Origin: Ridgeia piscesae
Taxonomy: Eukaryota; Annelida; Polychaeta; Sabellida; Siboglinidae
Reading direction: 5' to 3'
Assembly (NCBI GenBank): GCA_025642075.2
Contig: JAODUO010000052.1
Span: 597,501-661,500 of the forward strand
Length of the DNA: 64,000 bases
The notes beneath the pieces were generated by a model that ran no database searches, was not told the origin of the DNA, and saw only the letters and a list, made by a program, of their open reading frames with translations. Shown piece by piece: positions 1 to 12,125 of the stretch (position 1 is the first letter of the stretch; every line of letters begins with the position of its first letter). A program made the translations under genes and the position numbers.

Positions 1-2680
1 AGCCACTGTGTGTGCAGTGTGATTAGCACTAGGTAGATTGTGGCTAAACTGCAGCTAGTATTGATTCTGGGGTCATAAAAGGGCCGACAGACATATCAGG
101 GACAAATTTGATGACAGCATTAAAGTGTTTTTTTATTAACAGATTTCTTCCATTCGCACGGAATTGTGGAGTTCATATTAAGCAATTACTCCTGTTCTCA
201 ATGCCGTTATTTAGGGACAGTGGCGGTTTTAGTGCATGTTAAAGTGGGCTGGTGCCTAGGGATAGCCATAAAAAATTATGGGACCTCCACAAAATAATGT
301 TATGGTGCTTCTACAAGTTTTTTGGTATGTCAACATTAGTAAGGGGGGGGCAAATGTATTGAATGAAGTGAATAAAATGTGCCATCAACAAGAATGTTAT
401 ACAGGGCAAAAACCCAGATGGCCTTTGGAGAAGGAAGCTTTTGCCTTATCGATAGTCCAGTGTTTTTGTAATAATATGTAACATGCCCTTTTGAAATATT
501 TGTAAATTTAGTTTTAACTAATACTACTAGCGTATACGTATTCCGTAGGTAATTAGTTCTATTTGTTTAGAGTCAGTTATATTGTTTGTTTTCTGTTATG
601 TACCAGTTGGTGTCCCAGTTCTTTCACTAATGTTAGCTTGTGTCCTGTCATCTTTCTGTCTTTTTGAATTGAAAACAGTTACATTGCATTGATGCTGCAA
701 TCTATGCATTGCAATTCCATTTTATAATTTTTTTTAAAAGATGGTTTTAAAACTGATACTTGTGTGATCTCCTTGTAAATTACTTTTTTCAAGTGTTATT
801 AATAACTTATATGGATTGGTGAACAGATTGTCCACTTCTTGCTAAAGACATGACATGACACTTGTCACATGTACTAGACCTGCATGAGCAACCAGGGTAC
901 AGAGTGGAGGCAGTCATGAGGTTACTGTGTTTAAAAATGACGGCCATGTTTTTAAATGACCACCAAATCCAATTTCCTGATATCTTAATAACTGTGTCAA
1001 TTAGAACCATACTTTTGGTTTCAGATTAGGTTTTGTTGGTCAATGGTTTACCATTGTTTGATCATCTTCAACATTCAAATCCATCATTTTTAAAGACACC
1101 GGTTACCAAAGCAATTACTCCCATACTTAAGGAGGTGTTCCCTTTAGAATAATAATAATAATACAAATTATTTGTATAGTGCCCTTATTAAGAACTATAT
1201 AATGTACAGTCACACATTTGTTGTCAAAATATAGATTAAAAAAATCTCTGTTATTAAATTTGATCTAAATTATATATAACAACCTGGGACTGTTACAGCT
1301 CTCAACTCTGTCACTGAGCCTTGTTGGTAAATATTCTCACTGATTACTCACATATTCTACTAAAACTAAATTTGTCCTCCGTGTAAACAGTGTTTGTAAA
1401 CAGGAGATGGCCGATTGAATGACACGAACACAAACTGTCACTTCAAGTGCCCGCGTGTCGTGCACCTTCTAAGAAATAAGTCAACATTACCTGCGCATTA
1501 ATGATAACAATCTTGACTGTCACGTTTCAGCGGTCATTGATATAGATATTAATACTTCAGCAAAAAGGAACTAGTTACAATGAATTATTAAGACTTTCCG
1601 AAACTGTATACACTTACTCAGAAGTCTGCCTGGTTTTCCTAATGCGGAGATATAAATATACAGCGGTTTACACTTGGCAAAATTTCATGCAGTCGTTTTT
1701 GCAGTCACTGTAATATATTACAGCGACAACAAAACGTGCTATTATCAGTGAAACTTATACCTGTAGTATCAGTTGGAAAGTTTTATTACACCTGTGAAAT
1801 ATTAGCCCTAGAGTGCGGTGTTGTGGTTATCGAAGTGTTGTGGTCCTAACACGGATGTCATCGCATTGAGGAAGTCCACTAGGAAGTGAGACACAGATAA
1901 ACAGGAGTGCTGTTTAAGGGTCGTCGTGGTTACGCCAGAGTGACCTGATGCATTCACCTTTTGTGCAAGTCGACACGGCACTGATATCGACAGTGTCACA
2001 TGACCACTGTTTTGTTCGCTCAGTCGTCAGGATGCAGCGACTTGATCGGAATTTAAAACGATCATTTCTCATAAATATGGAAATATCGCCGCGGACTTTC
2101 ATTGATTGTCAGTCGTTGTTTTATTACGGTTGAATTATCGCCGTGAAAACAGTTGGTGGTCTTCGCTTCGCAGAAGTCTGACGTGTGCCACGGCGTGGTT
2201 AAAACACTGTATAGTCAACATCAATATTTGTTTTAGTGATCAATAAGTAGGGCCTCGACTGGACGATTTTAATTTCTGTGCTACTTAAATAAAGATAAAC
2301 AGTTGACGACCTTTCTGGTGTAAGGCTGCAGGATTTCTGTGAAGTGGGTTGCATTTCATCGAAATAAGTTGATATGATTTCTACATTAATGTTCACCCTG
2401 ATCATTGCTTGGCTGTGAGTTGTTTATGTGACAGCTGACTGTCCTTGCTTATAGAACTGTCATTGACGGACTTGGAAAGGTTATGGTGACTGTAAACTAA
2501 CAATAACATTACAGCAATAAACGTGTGTGTAGTTTATTACAGTTGTAAATAGTAAACATCAGTTCACCTCAGAGTTGGAAGTTCATCAATTACAGACCCC
2601 TCCCCCGCTTGCTCTATGACAAATGGAGATGGTAGTTACCCCATATACTACCCCACTGTACAGCGACTTTATGACCAAAC
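1..2680. other. Unique non-coding DNA, no gene recognised
   Basis: AT-rich unique sequence. The ORFs here are under 70 codons and carry no recognisable domain. Around 1900-2200 the DNA is somewhat richer in CpG. A short interspersed-repeat-like tail at 1147-1215 is listed separately. Nothing else was recognised. Confidence 0.6.
1147..1215 (+). repeat. Possible tail of an interspersed repeat (SINE/MITE-like)
   Basis: A short (AAT)n run leads directly into ATTTGTATAGTGCCCTTA. From memory, an (AAT)n run followed by a TTTATATAGCGC-like block is common at ends of short interspersed elements in marine animals and vertebrates. I see no head or target-site duplication, so only a tail is suggested. 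Confidence 0.3.
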
Positions 2681-2685
2681 ACACA

Positions 2686-2846
2686 AACCTTCATGCATCC
2701 AGACACAGTTGCATGCTCATGCACACAAACACATACAAACACACACACACAGATACACACACACATACAGACACAAAAATACACACACCACACACATGCT
2801 CATGCACACAAACACATACAAACACACACACACACACACGCACGCA

Positions 2847-2878
<32 letters not shown>

Positions 2879-3198
2879 CACACATACAGACACAAAAATA
2901 CACACACCACACACACACACACACTCACATACAGACACAAAAATACACACACCACACACATGCTCACACAAACTCACACACAAACGCACACACGGATGCA
3001 TGCACATTTGCCTATATTAGTCACATACACATGCACACACACACACACACATACACACATACATGCACTCACACCTGCACATACACATACAAACACACTC
3101 GTGCACACACGCATGCACAGTGCACACACGCATGCATGCACGCACGCACGCATGCACGCACGCACGCACGCACGCACGCACACAGCACACACACACAC

Positions 3199-3236
<38 letters not shown>
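2686..3236. repeat. (CA)n / (CACG)n microsatellite cluster with internal duplications
   Basis: About 550 bp of alternating purine-pyrimidine DNA made of CA and CACG blocks. A block with CATGCACACAAACACATAC occurs twice (near 2723 and 2803), and a block with CAGACACAAAAATACAC three times (near 2768, 2886 and 2932). Segments of roughly 50-120 bp were therefore duplicated, not just dinucleotides. All Thr/His or Cys/Val ORFs here are artefacts of the repeat. The cluster has Z-DNA potential. Confidence 0.95.
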
Positions 3237-3834
3237 ACACTAGTATTGACCTGGAGTGTTGATAAGGTTGTTGCTGTTGCACTGGATGCTGTCTAGTGTC
3301 TGCCTTCTGTATGTGTTGACCCCTCAGTGTTCTTGCTAGTGTTGTTATGCAAAAGTCACAGAATACGCAGGAATCAACACAATCTTCATAGATCACAACA
3401 CTGCAAGTATAGGAAGAGCCAAAACACCTGTGAATCCATTCTATAAATAACACCACTGAAAATTTATGTCATTGTCGTGACCTACACATGTGTTGGTGCA
3501 TCTGTTTGTGCATCTACAAACAGTGGTATATAAATTTGCGCTGGTGTGTTTCCGTTAACTTGGTTGTGGGGGTAATTTTAATAAGATTGTCAGTCAGAAA
3601 TAAAGCTCAGATGTGAGGTGTGGACAGGGAAACATTTTTCTTATCAAGATCCAACCATTTCTTATCTATCTGCAGCCCAACCTTATCAGATAACTGGCAA
3701 CTTTTTTAGCCACTGTAGTTTCCCGTACTACAATATCGATTGCCCGGGGTAAACATGTTTGATCTCTTTTGATCTCGAGGACAGCGGCTACTGCCTCGGT
3801 GCTGAACCACAGAGGCAAGGTTCTATAACTGATG
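3237..3834. other. Unique spacer, nothing recognised
   Basis: About 600 bp of unique DNA between two CA-rich clusters, with no convincing ORF, RNA or mobile element. Confidence 0.5.
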
Positions 3835-3916
3835 CACACACACATGCACTCAAACACACACAGACACACACACACACACACACACCACACGCACACGCAC
3901 ACGCACACGCACACGC

Positions 3917-3962
<46 letters not shown>
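3835..3962. repeat. (CA)n with (CACACG)n core
   Basis: CA dinucleotides surround several copies of the hexamer CACACG, then pure CA. A very similar (CACACG)n block occurs at 56655-56745. Confidence 0.95.
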
Positions 3963-3965
<3 letters not shown>

Positions 3966-4045
3966 TGTACAATATGCTGTTTAACTAGTCATTGACCTCT
4001 GACCCTAAACATGTGCCTGTGTCCAGTCTCTGGATGAGTGGATGA

Positions 4046-4255
4046 ACAGTGCTTGACTAAGTGTTGAGCACAGATGGACCATGGATAGACCAGTAGGACC
4101 ATTTATATGCCATGGATGGACCATGGGTAGGTTGTGGATGGGTGGACTGTGGGGGACCACATATAGACCATAGACCATGGATGGATGATGGGAGACCATG
4201 GTCAGACAAATAGGACCATTGATGGACCATGTATGGACCGTGGGTGGACCAGGGG
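4046..4255. repeat. Degenerate GGACCATGG-type minisatellite
   Basis: The word GGACCAT recurs about every 12-30 bp with variable linkers (ATGGACCATGG, GTAGGACCATTTATATG and similar). This is an old, decayed tandem array. The 12-bp array at 14.1 kb shares the word GGACCAT. Confidence 0.7.
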
Positions 4256-4539
4256 CTGTGTTGTGTTTACATATACCTCAATTCTGATTACATACATTGT
4301 TGACACGACCCCTACTTGACCCATAAACCGGCCAATGTTGTGTTGTGAGTTGTGTTGTTGTGTTATGTAAATGTATTGCGTGTTTCCTACAGTCGCTTAT
4401 CTGGTTCTCACACATTACCTGCAGCGCTATACACTGCCAGGGCTGCTGCATTCCTGGGAGTGGGTGGTCATAAAATGGGTTTTAGGATTGACGAGTCACA
4501 ATGATTATATATCATCACCCTTTTGTATGACTTGTCCAG

Positions 4540-5532
4540 CCATGATCCATATTATACCTGTTCCCAGATCCACCCATGATCTATGTTCCGCTGGTTACCA
4601 TACCCCCATCCATGTTCTACCTGTTACCAGGCCCTCGTGATCCAATTTCTAACCGTTACCATACCCCCATCCATGTTCTACCTGTTACCAGGCCCTCATG
4701 ATCCATGTTCTACCCATTACCATACCCCATGATCCATGTTCTACCCGTTACCAGACCCCATGATACATGTTCTACCCGTTACCAGACCCCATGATACATT
4801 TTCTACCCGTTACCAGACCCCATGATACATGTTCTACCCGTTACCAGACCCCATGATCCATGTTCTACCTGTTACCATACCCCCATGATCCATGTTCTAC
4901 CCGTTACCAGACCCCATGTTCCATGTTCTGCCCATTACCAGCCACCGTGATCCATGTTCTACCTTTTACAAGAGCACATGATCCATGTTCTACCTGTTAC
5001 TATACCCCCATGATCCATGTTCTACCTGTTACCCGACCCCATGATCCATGTTCTACCTGTTACCAGACCCCATGATCCATGTTCTACCCATTACCAGACC
5101 CCATGATCCATGTTCTACCAATTACCAGACCCCATGATCCATGTTCTACCCGTTACAGACCCATGATCCATGGTCTACCTGTTACCATACCCAATGATCC
5201 ATGTTTTACCCGTTACCAGACCCCATGATCCATGTTCTACCCATTACCAGACCCCATGATCCATGTTCTACCCATTACCAGACCCCATGATCCATGTTCT
5301 ACCCGTTACCAGACCCCATGATCCATGTTCTACCCGTTACCAGACCCCGTGATCCATGTTCTACCTGTTACCAGACCCCATGATCCATGTTCTACCCGTT
5401 ACCAGACCCCATGATCCATGTTCTACCCGTTACCAGACCCCATGATCCATGTTCTACCCGTTACCAGACCCCATGATCCATGTTCTACCTGTTACCAGAC
5501 CCCATGATCCATGTTCTACCCTTTACCAGACC
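4540..5532. repeat. 31-bp minisatellite, about 30 copies
   Basis: The unit contains CATGTTCTACCCGTTACC followed by AGACCCCATGATC; spacing in the best copies (5220-5500) is 31 bp. Copies before 4730 are more divergent (CATACCCCCATC variants), so the array is younger at its right end. Internal dyads such as CATG and GATC add nothing obvious. Confidence 0.97.
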
Positions 5533-6017
5533 TGCAAGATCTACAAGCCTCCTGTCACCAGACCCTGTCCCATGCCGCCAGTAAACAGTAAACACCAACT
5601 ACAAGTAACTACAAGTAACTACAACTAACTACAACTAATTACCAGTCAGTCATATGTAGATCAGAAAAAGGCGCTGAGCCAGTGACCATGAGTGGACCAG
5701 GAACACAAGTGGACCAGACCCGGGCTATTTTTATCTCTCCTGATTGTTTCACCATGCAGTTGATATTAGGAAGTGAGACGGAATTTCTGAAATGTGATTT
5801 ATTAGCTCAGAATAGGATATAGGAAATAAGACACTCGGTGATTTTTCGTTGGTGTCACAACACTGACAGCAGACGTCATCGACAGTGTCGTGACAATTGT
5901 TGGGCTTGTCACACAACGGGTACACATTCCACGGGAGTCACTCGATGTAGGGTGGCAGCTCCACCTATAGGCTGCACCATGAACTGGACACTTGGTTTTG
6001 GTGACAGAGTGGGATAG
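5533..6017. other. Unique spacer
   Basis: Starts with a short run of TAACTACAA-like repeats (5595-5645), then unique DNA. A minus-strand ORF of 80 codons at 5802-6044 has no recognisable features. Confidence 0.5.
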
Positions 6018-6050
6018 TGACACTTGACAGTCAATGACTGTCAAGTGTCA
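6018..6050. other. Perfect palindrome with 16-bp arms at the start of the 30-bp array
   Basis: TGACACTTGACAGTCA (6018-6033), one A, then its exact reverse complement (6035-6050). The right arm is the start of the first unit of the following tandem array; the left arm is the same motif inverted. Confidence 0.95.
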
Positions 6051-6315
6051 GTATTTACTAGTCAGTGACTGTCGAGTGTCATTGTCACCAGTCAGTGACT
6101 GTCAAGTGTCATTGTCACCAGTCGGTGACTGTCAAGTGACATTGTCACCAGTCAGTGACTGTCAAGTGTCATTGTCACCAGTCAATGACTGTCAAGTGTG
6201 ACAGTCACCAGTCAGTGACTGTTGAATGTCACTCACTGGTCAGTGACTGTCATGTGACAATGTCACCAGTCAGTGACTGTCATGTGACAGTGTCACCAGT
6301 CAGTGACAGGCAGGT
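6035..6315. repeat. 30-bp minisatellite, about 9 copies
   Basis: The unit contains CAGTCAGTGACTGTCAAGTG and TCATTGTCAC, with exact 30-bp spacing in 6061-6180. Each unit holds the small dyad CAGTCA-G-TGACTG. Copies decay toward the right end (TGTCATGTGAC variants). Confidence 0.95.
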
Positions 6316-6634
6316 GACTGTACTGGGCAGTGGTGATTCACTAATTGTCTTCTATTGATTCTGATACCAGAATTGCCAAGCCAATTATTGGTCTTCTGTT
6401 GTGTTTATTGACACAAAGTATTTGTTTATTTATATCCATATGGCCTGTGCAGCCAAGTCTTTCATGTAGCTCACTTGTTTATTTATGTTTGATATATTCC
6501 TCCAGAAGGGCTAATCAAGTTTTTCAGATGACTTGTGTACTGAAGTGAGGTGATGAACTTAACTGCAGCTGGACCATGTGACAAGTCAGGTTAGAGACAG
6601 TTTACTGTGTAATCAATGCCCTGTAAGGATGGAC

Positions 6635-7430
6635 AGGAACCACTGGTCACTCACTGGTCAGTCGCTCACAGGTCATTCATTAACAAGTGGTCCAGCAAGC
6701 ACTGGTCATTCATTAACAAATGACCCTGCAACCACTGGTCACTCACAGGTCACTCATTAACAAGTGACCCTGCAGCCACTGGTCACTTACAGGTCACTCA
6801 TTAACAAGTGACCCTGCAATCACTGGTCACTTACAGGTCACTCATTAACAAGTGACCCTGCAACCACTGGTCACTTACAGGTCATTCATTAACAAGTGAC
6901 CCTGCAGCCACTGGTCACTTACAGGTCATTCATTAACAAGTGACCCTGCATCCACTGGTCACTTACAGGTCACTCATTAACAAGTGACCCTGCAACCACT
7001 GGTCACTTACAGGTCATTCATTAACAAGTGACCCTGCAGCCACTGGTCACTTACAGGTCATTCATTCACAAGTGACCCTGCAACCACTGGTCACTCACAG
7101 GTCACTCATTAACAAGTGACCATGCAACCACTGGTCACTTACAGGTCATTCATTAACAAGTGACCCTGCAACCACTGGTCACTTACAGGTCACTCATTAA
7201 CAAGTGACCCTGCAACCACTGGTCACTTACAGGTCACTCATTAACAAGCGACCCTGCAACCACTGGTCACTCACAGGTCATTCATTAACAAGTGACCCTG
7301 CAACCACTGGTCACTTACAGGTCACTCATTAACAAGTGACCCTGCAACCTTAGGTCACTTACAGGTCATTCATTAACAAGTGACCCTGTAACCACAGGTC
7401 ACTTACAGGTCATTCATTAACAAATGACCA
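6635..7430. repeat. 44-bp minisatellite, about 17 copies, each with a DR5-type half-site pair
   Basis: The unit contains AACAAGTGACCCTGCAACCA followed by CTGGTCACTTACAGGTCA. Within each unit TGGTCA and AGGTCA lie five bases apart in direct orientation (DR5), and AAGTGACC and GGTCACTT form an 8-bp inverted repeat. In the last two units (7352-7368 and 7396-7412) both half-sites are perfect AGGTCA. Confidence 0.97.
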
Positions 7431-9267
7431 CATAAGTCACTTTTATACATCTAGAAATCTTCTACAGAATCAACACCCCATATCTGACAAATTATTTATA
7501 ACGCAGTAAGTGGTTAGGCATTGGATGTCACATTTCGTTTCATTAGTAGCGTGTATCTGGTTACGTAATACGTAAATAAATTAGGATAAATATTGCGACA
7601 CAGATGTTGCGCAAACAAATATTGGGGAAATGGTTGTTGATAGAAGAAACAGGCAAAGGGACCCAGAACCAGTGGGTTTACAGGCGGGTGGGGGGAGTGG
7701 AGTCGTTACCCTCCCAGACGTGAGTTAGTTATGCGACCAAACGCCGACCATACGTAAAAGGGTAGTAGCAGCTTTTCAGGGTTGTTTGCACCACTTTTTC
7801 TGTATTAAAACAGCCCCCCCCCCACCCCCACTCGAATGACATTTCCTGGATATGTCAGTCGGGGCCTTATGCAGGATAAAAAGTTTACCAGTCCCACTTG
7901 TTTCGGTGGACACTTGGACATACGTTACGTTACATACAAGCCAGTTGAGATGTGTTTTATGACCTGAAATAAACTACAAACCCACGTGTGACACCCACTT
8001 TCAAGGCATCACTGACAATATCTATGATTTTGGAAGACCCTTTTTTGCTCCTTCATTTTTTACCCATCCACTGATATTTCTGCCCATCCACAGTGGGTTT
8101 TACCCCTCCAGGTGATGAGTGGTCGGGTCTCTGCATAAAGCTGATGTCAGTCGGTGACGACAGCTGGAGTGCCTGGATCATAGCGGGAACATGACGTAGA
8201 AAGATTTACGTGGCCAATCAACACCCAGGCTGTCTTTCCAAATTGACCAGTATATTTTCAAAATATCTGCCATAGTGTTTGTTTCCGTGGAAACAGGGGT
8301 CTGGATGAAAAAGTTCAGTATATCTCAGGTCTCAGGTGGCACTATTTGCACCAAGTTTTTTATTTTGCTGACGTGTATAGTCTGAAATGACGTCTGTAGA
8401 CATATAGCTTGGTGACACTTGGGGACCCAGGGGTGACAAACCACAATCTGAGCAGCACAGGAGGTGCACTATACAACCTTTCATCCCAGTTGGTTGCACG
8501 TAAAAGAAGACGTTGTGGATGACCTCCAGGGAAGGACAGTCAATAGTCAGTACACTGACCGCTCACTGCCCATGGAAGGGCAGCTGGTACATTGACCATG
8601 GATGTTACCTGGGACTTGTGACCAAAGAGACTTCCAGGCTCCGGGTACAGTGACCTTCACACCATGAGTGACCTTCATCAGTCAGACGAAATCTCGTGGT
8701 TTATCCAGTTGTTCTTAGGTAGTATTTATCATTAGTTTCAAAACGTTAATCTCTAAAATGTCCAGGAATAGTTGATGGCGTCTATCTCACTCGACCTCTC
8801 CGGAGGTTGTGACTGCATCTAGGGCATTCATTCCACGTTTATTAATAATCGGTGAGTATGAGAGATCCACTAGAGGGCAGCAGGGTCTGCGTGCAGTCGT
8901 GGCGTCTAGATTGATTTCTGATCGGTTTATTTCAGTGGATTAAACAGCAGCTACTTTGATCGTAAATAATTTACATAATAATAAATTTGGTTGCGGTTGA
9001 TTATTATAAACAATGTTGCGTCATTAAAAAATAATGTACAACGGGAGTAAATTGTGAGACGAGATTATTTTTTACTGTGTTACAAGTGGCAGATTATTTT
9101 AGCATACTTTTTGTATGGTTTATACTGGTAGTTTGTTGCTGTTAGTTACCATAATTGCGTGTATTTTGTTTTGAATTATGACTGCAAGTCACAACTCTCA
9201 GTACTTGAAGGTCTTATATTAACTCTTAAACAGATTGATGATGAATGGTTACCACGGTAACTGCCAA
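7431..9267. other. Unique DNA without recognised genes
   Basis: Nearly 1.8 kb without repeats except a C-rich run at 7806-7830. The frames are closed. A CTCF-like motif at 8867-8881 is listed separately. Confidence 0.5.
8867..8881 (+). promoter_or_regulatory. CTCF-like binding motif, full match to the core consensus
   Basis: CCACTAGAGGGCAGC agrees at all 15 positions with the published animal CTCF consensus CCASYAGRKGGCRSY. The motif is conserved between flies and vertebrates, so its presence in another bilaterian is plausible. One 15-mer match can occur by chance, and binding cannot be seen from sequence. Confidence 0.45.
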
Positions 9268-9412
9268 ATGACACAGAATGATGACATCATCAGTGTTAAG
9301 TGTCATCTGACACAGAATGATGACATCATCAGTGTTAGCTGTCATCTGACTCATAATGATGACGTCATCAGTGTTAGCTGTCATCTGACTCATAATGATG
9401 ACGTCATCACAG
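9268..9412. repeat. 39-bp minisatellite, 4 copies, each centred on a CRE palindrome
   Basis: Copies at 39-bp spacing contain TGATGACATCATCA (9279-9292, 9318-9331) or the perfect palindrome TGATGACGTCATCA (9357-9370, 9396-9409). The latter includes the full CREB/ATF element TGACGTCA. The linker is GTGTTAGCTGTCATCTGAC. Confidence 0.95.
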
Positions 9413-11639
9413 TGCCACTTTTACTGGTGTCACACAAATCAGTCTAATGTTCACAGTCTGATGTTCACAGTCTGATGTTCACAGTCTGATGTTCTGTATT
9501 CACCAGACTCAGTTCTATCTGGACAGAAAAATCAGTTTTAATCAGAAGCAACTCTTACGCCCTTGCCCTATCTAGCCCTAACTATTAATAACTGCAACCA
9601 TCACGCTAACTAATAATTAATTCGAGCCACCGCACTAACTAATAAATAATTCCAACAATTGACCAGGCTAATAACGCCAACCATCCCCCAAACCGGCATT
9701 AAGTAAAATTTAACCCTGATTACTTGATGCTTTTCTAAACACCTGGATTTACCCCCACCTTGTAGATGGATGGCTGGTCGTTATATTTTATTATTGTTTT
9801 ACGTTTCCACGATGGATTCGCCATATTTGGTCACTACAGTTTTTATATGACTTTTGATCGCTGCGACGAGATCTAAATATAAAAGCGTTCCCAATTGATC
9901 GCGGCACTAATGCATGGTGTAACTTTGACGGATCGCGGGTCGTCGTTTGTCAAGGTGTGCTGGGAGTGAGGAGACCACGGTGACAATGACGCAGAACACA
10001 GCGGTTCTCGGTTCCATGTGACAGACACGACGAGGAACTGCGTCAACGCTGAATGCCAAGAGGCATAGAATGCTCCAAGGATCGGGCAGACTTTGACAGG
10101 AAGCATGTCTCGAAACTGTGGTCTAAGAATAGAGTGTGTGTGACGTGAGAGCGGTTAGGGATCTTGTTCGTAAGAAGCTTAATCAGGGAGCCACCTCAAG
10201 TCGTTGTGGTCGCTGTCTTCATGTCCTCGGGCTCGTGTGGTCGTGGTTATTGGTCCGCGGTCTTCCGCGAGTGACATTGGTCTCATAAGATGGCATCTAT
10301 TATGTATACACAGACAGGATATTTCAGGCCGGTGTTAGTGATAAAAAACAGGGCTGAGAAACATTTGCGGACAGGGGATGGTCCGTCCAGCGATAGTCAC
10401 CAGCCCAATGGTTTGGTGGAATGTAAAGACTACGCACTCACACAACATGTCGTTGTTTGACGCAACTAGTGCGACAAAGTTCGGTGTTTCTCCTAGTGAC
10501 CACCAGGGGAGACAACGACATGGAGTGGAAGTAAGCAACACCCAATTTACATGACAGAACACACAAGACTGTAATAATGTTATTTGTGCTAAGGCAGAAT
10601 GACTTTTGCTCGTCTGCTGACTGCCATGACACCATCCGTTACATAATGCCTGTTTGTGTTTCTTCTTCACAAGTTTCATTGACGTCAAGCTGATGTCATT
10701 GTTGCTTGACGCAGGGAATCGATTTTGTGTGGTCATGTGTCCATGTTAAATTTACAATAGCTGCACGGATGAGTTCTTGCAGAGCCAGACAGTTCAGCAC
10801 ACTTCAGTCGGCACTAGGGCAATTGATTTTGTCACATAAGACGAGGCTCTAGACCTGCCTGCTGATTATGAACTGATCCCTTCCTAGCACTCAAGGACAT
10901 TTCTGTAATTGTTACACGCTAATACGCTGGGGGAAAACTGCATGATGTCTTGAAAGCGGCTGGTCACCCTATTATCACTCACTGTCTGTCAGCCATGACC
11001 CGAGGGACAGCGGTGCAGTTGTAATGAGGCATACAAGGTCTGACCCAGTGCACCCTGGGATATCACCAGGTATCGTCCGTTTTAAAGATTTACAGATTAC
11101 GAAAGTAGTCTGCGATGGTGACGCATGGACAACGTATCAACGTGTGAATGCGTGTCGCCGCTCATATTGATCCAGCGTTTCCAAGTAGCTACAATGGTTA
11201 GCGTTCCTAGGGTCTGAAGATGTCATTTGAGAAATAACGAGTGACGTCAGTCCTTGTAGTAATAACATCACAGATGACGTCACATCTTGATGTCATACAT
11301 TATGCATCATTCAGACTTTCATATGTCATGGCGGTAACCTTGTTGACGTCACTTGCTATGTTACAGATAGGTTTATTTATAGGTAATCTGACGGTTGAAC
11401 TAATATTGGAAAGACGGCATCTTAGGTTTCCTTTTGATGCCTCAAGCATTTTACGTCTCTGCGGGAAAATGATTCATTGTTGAACTTTCAGATTTTGTTA
11501 AGTTGTCTGACATATATAAATGAACGTTACCAAAACTGTCGGAAACATGCCCTGCGTAGCTAACTTGTTTGTCATTGTCATATTTCACGTATTCCATCCA
11601 GGAAATGTCATAGTTCAAACGTAATTACGATGGTCTAAA
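9413..11639. other. Unique DNA, no gene supported
   Basis: Three CACAGTCTGATGTT copies (9440-9490) and CTAACTAATAA-like words (9570-9670) are weak repeats. The rest is unique. Minus ORFs at 9873-10106 and 10335-10736 (133 aa) show no known domain. A near-CTCF motif (GACCACCAGGGGAGAC) lies at 10497-10512. A small dyad CGCGG-TCTT-CCGCG lies near 10256. Confidence 0.5.
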
Positions 11640-12125
11640 TGCCACAGTTCTACTTTGGTCTCAATGTCACCATTCTTTTGTGGTCACAATGTCATAGTTC
11701 TACAGTGGTTAGAAGGAATTCTTTGCTACGGTCCTACTATATTTCCAGGGTCACATTTCTGCAACTCAATGGTCACAATTTAACCATGATCATGATGTCA
11801 CTGTTGTACCACGGTTGAGTTGACCCATAGTTCTACCATTGTCACAGTGATAATCTGTTATCATCTCTAATACAACCAACATTGCTGCAGTTATCACAAT
11901 GTCACAGTACTGTGTTGTCATGGTCACATTTCTACCATGGTTACAATGTCACAGTTCTTACATAGCAACAGTGTCATGGTTTTACCATGGTAACAATATC
12001 ACAGTTCTTTCATAGCAACAATGTAACAGTTCTACTAAGGTCACAATGTCATAATTCTTTCATGTTCACAATAGCACAACTCTTTGGCAGCAACAAGGTC
12101 ACATTATACCAAGGTCACTTGATCT
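11640..12125. repeat. Degenerate minisatellite rich in GTCACAATGTCA / TTCTACCATGG
   Basis: Words GGTCACAATGTCA, CATAGTTCTAC and TTCTACCATGG recur about every 22-30 bp with many changes and indels. This is an old array with no exact register left. Confidence 0.8.

Noticed and set aside
2616..3456. His/Thr-rich and Cys/Val-rich ORFs
   Set aside because: CA-dinucleotide and CACG repeats read in different frames.
6635..7430. CRISPR-like regularity (44-bp period with an internal dyad)
   Set aside because: Spacers are not unique: the entire 44-bp unit is repeated. The host is clearly an animal and there are no cas genes.
10056..10290. A frame starting MPRGIECSKD that recalls the N-terminus of some Tc1-type transposases
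   Set aside because: After about 10 residues the similarity ends, a stop follows at 31 codons, and no DDE region or terminal inverted repeats were found.
10422..10442. TGGAATGTAAAGA, identical to the first 13 bases of the miR-1 mature sequence
   Set aside because: The rest of the mature sequence does not match and no complementary arm lies within 100 bases on either side.
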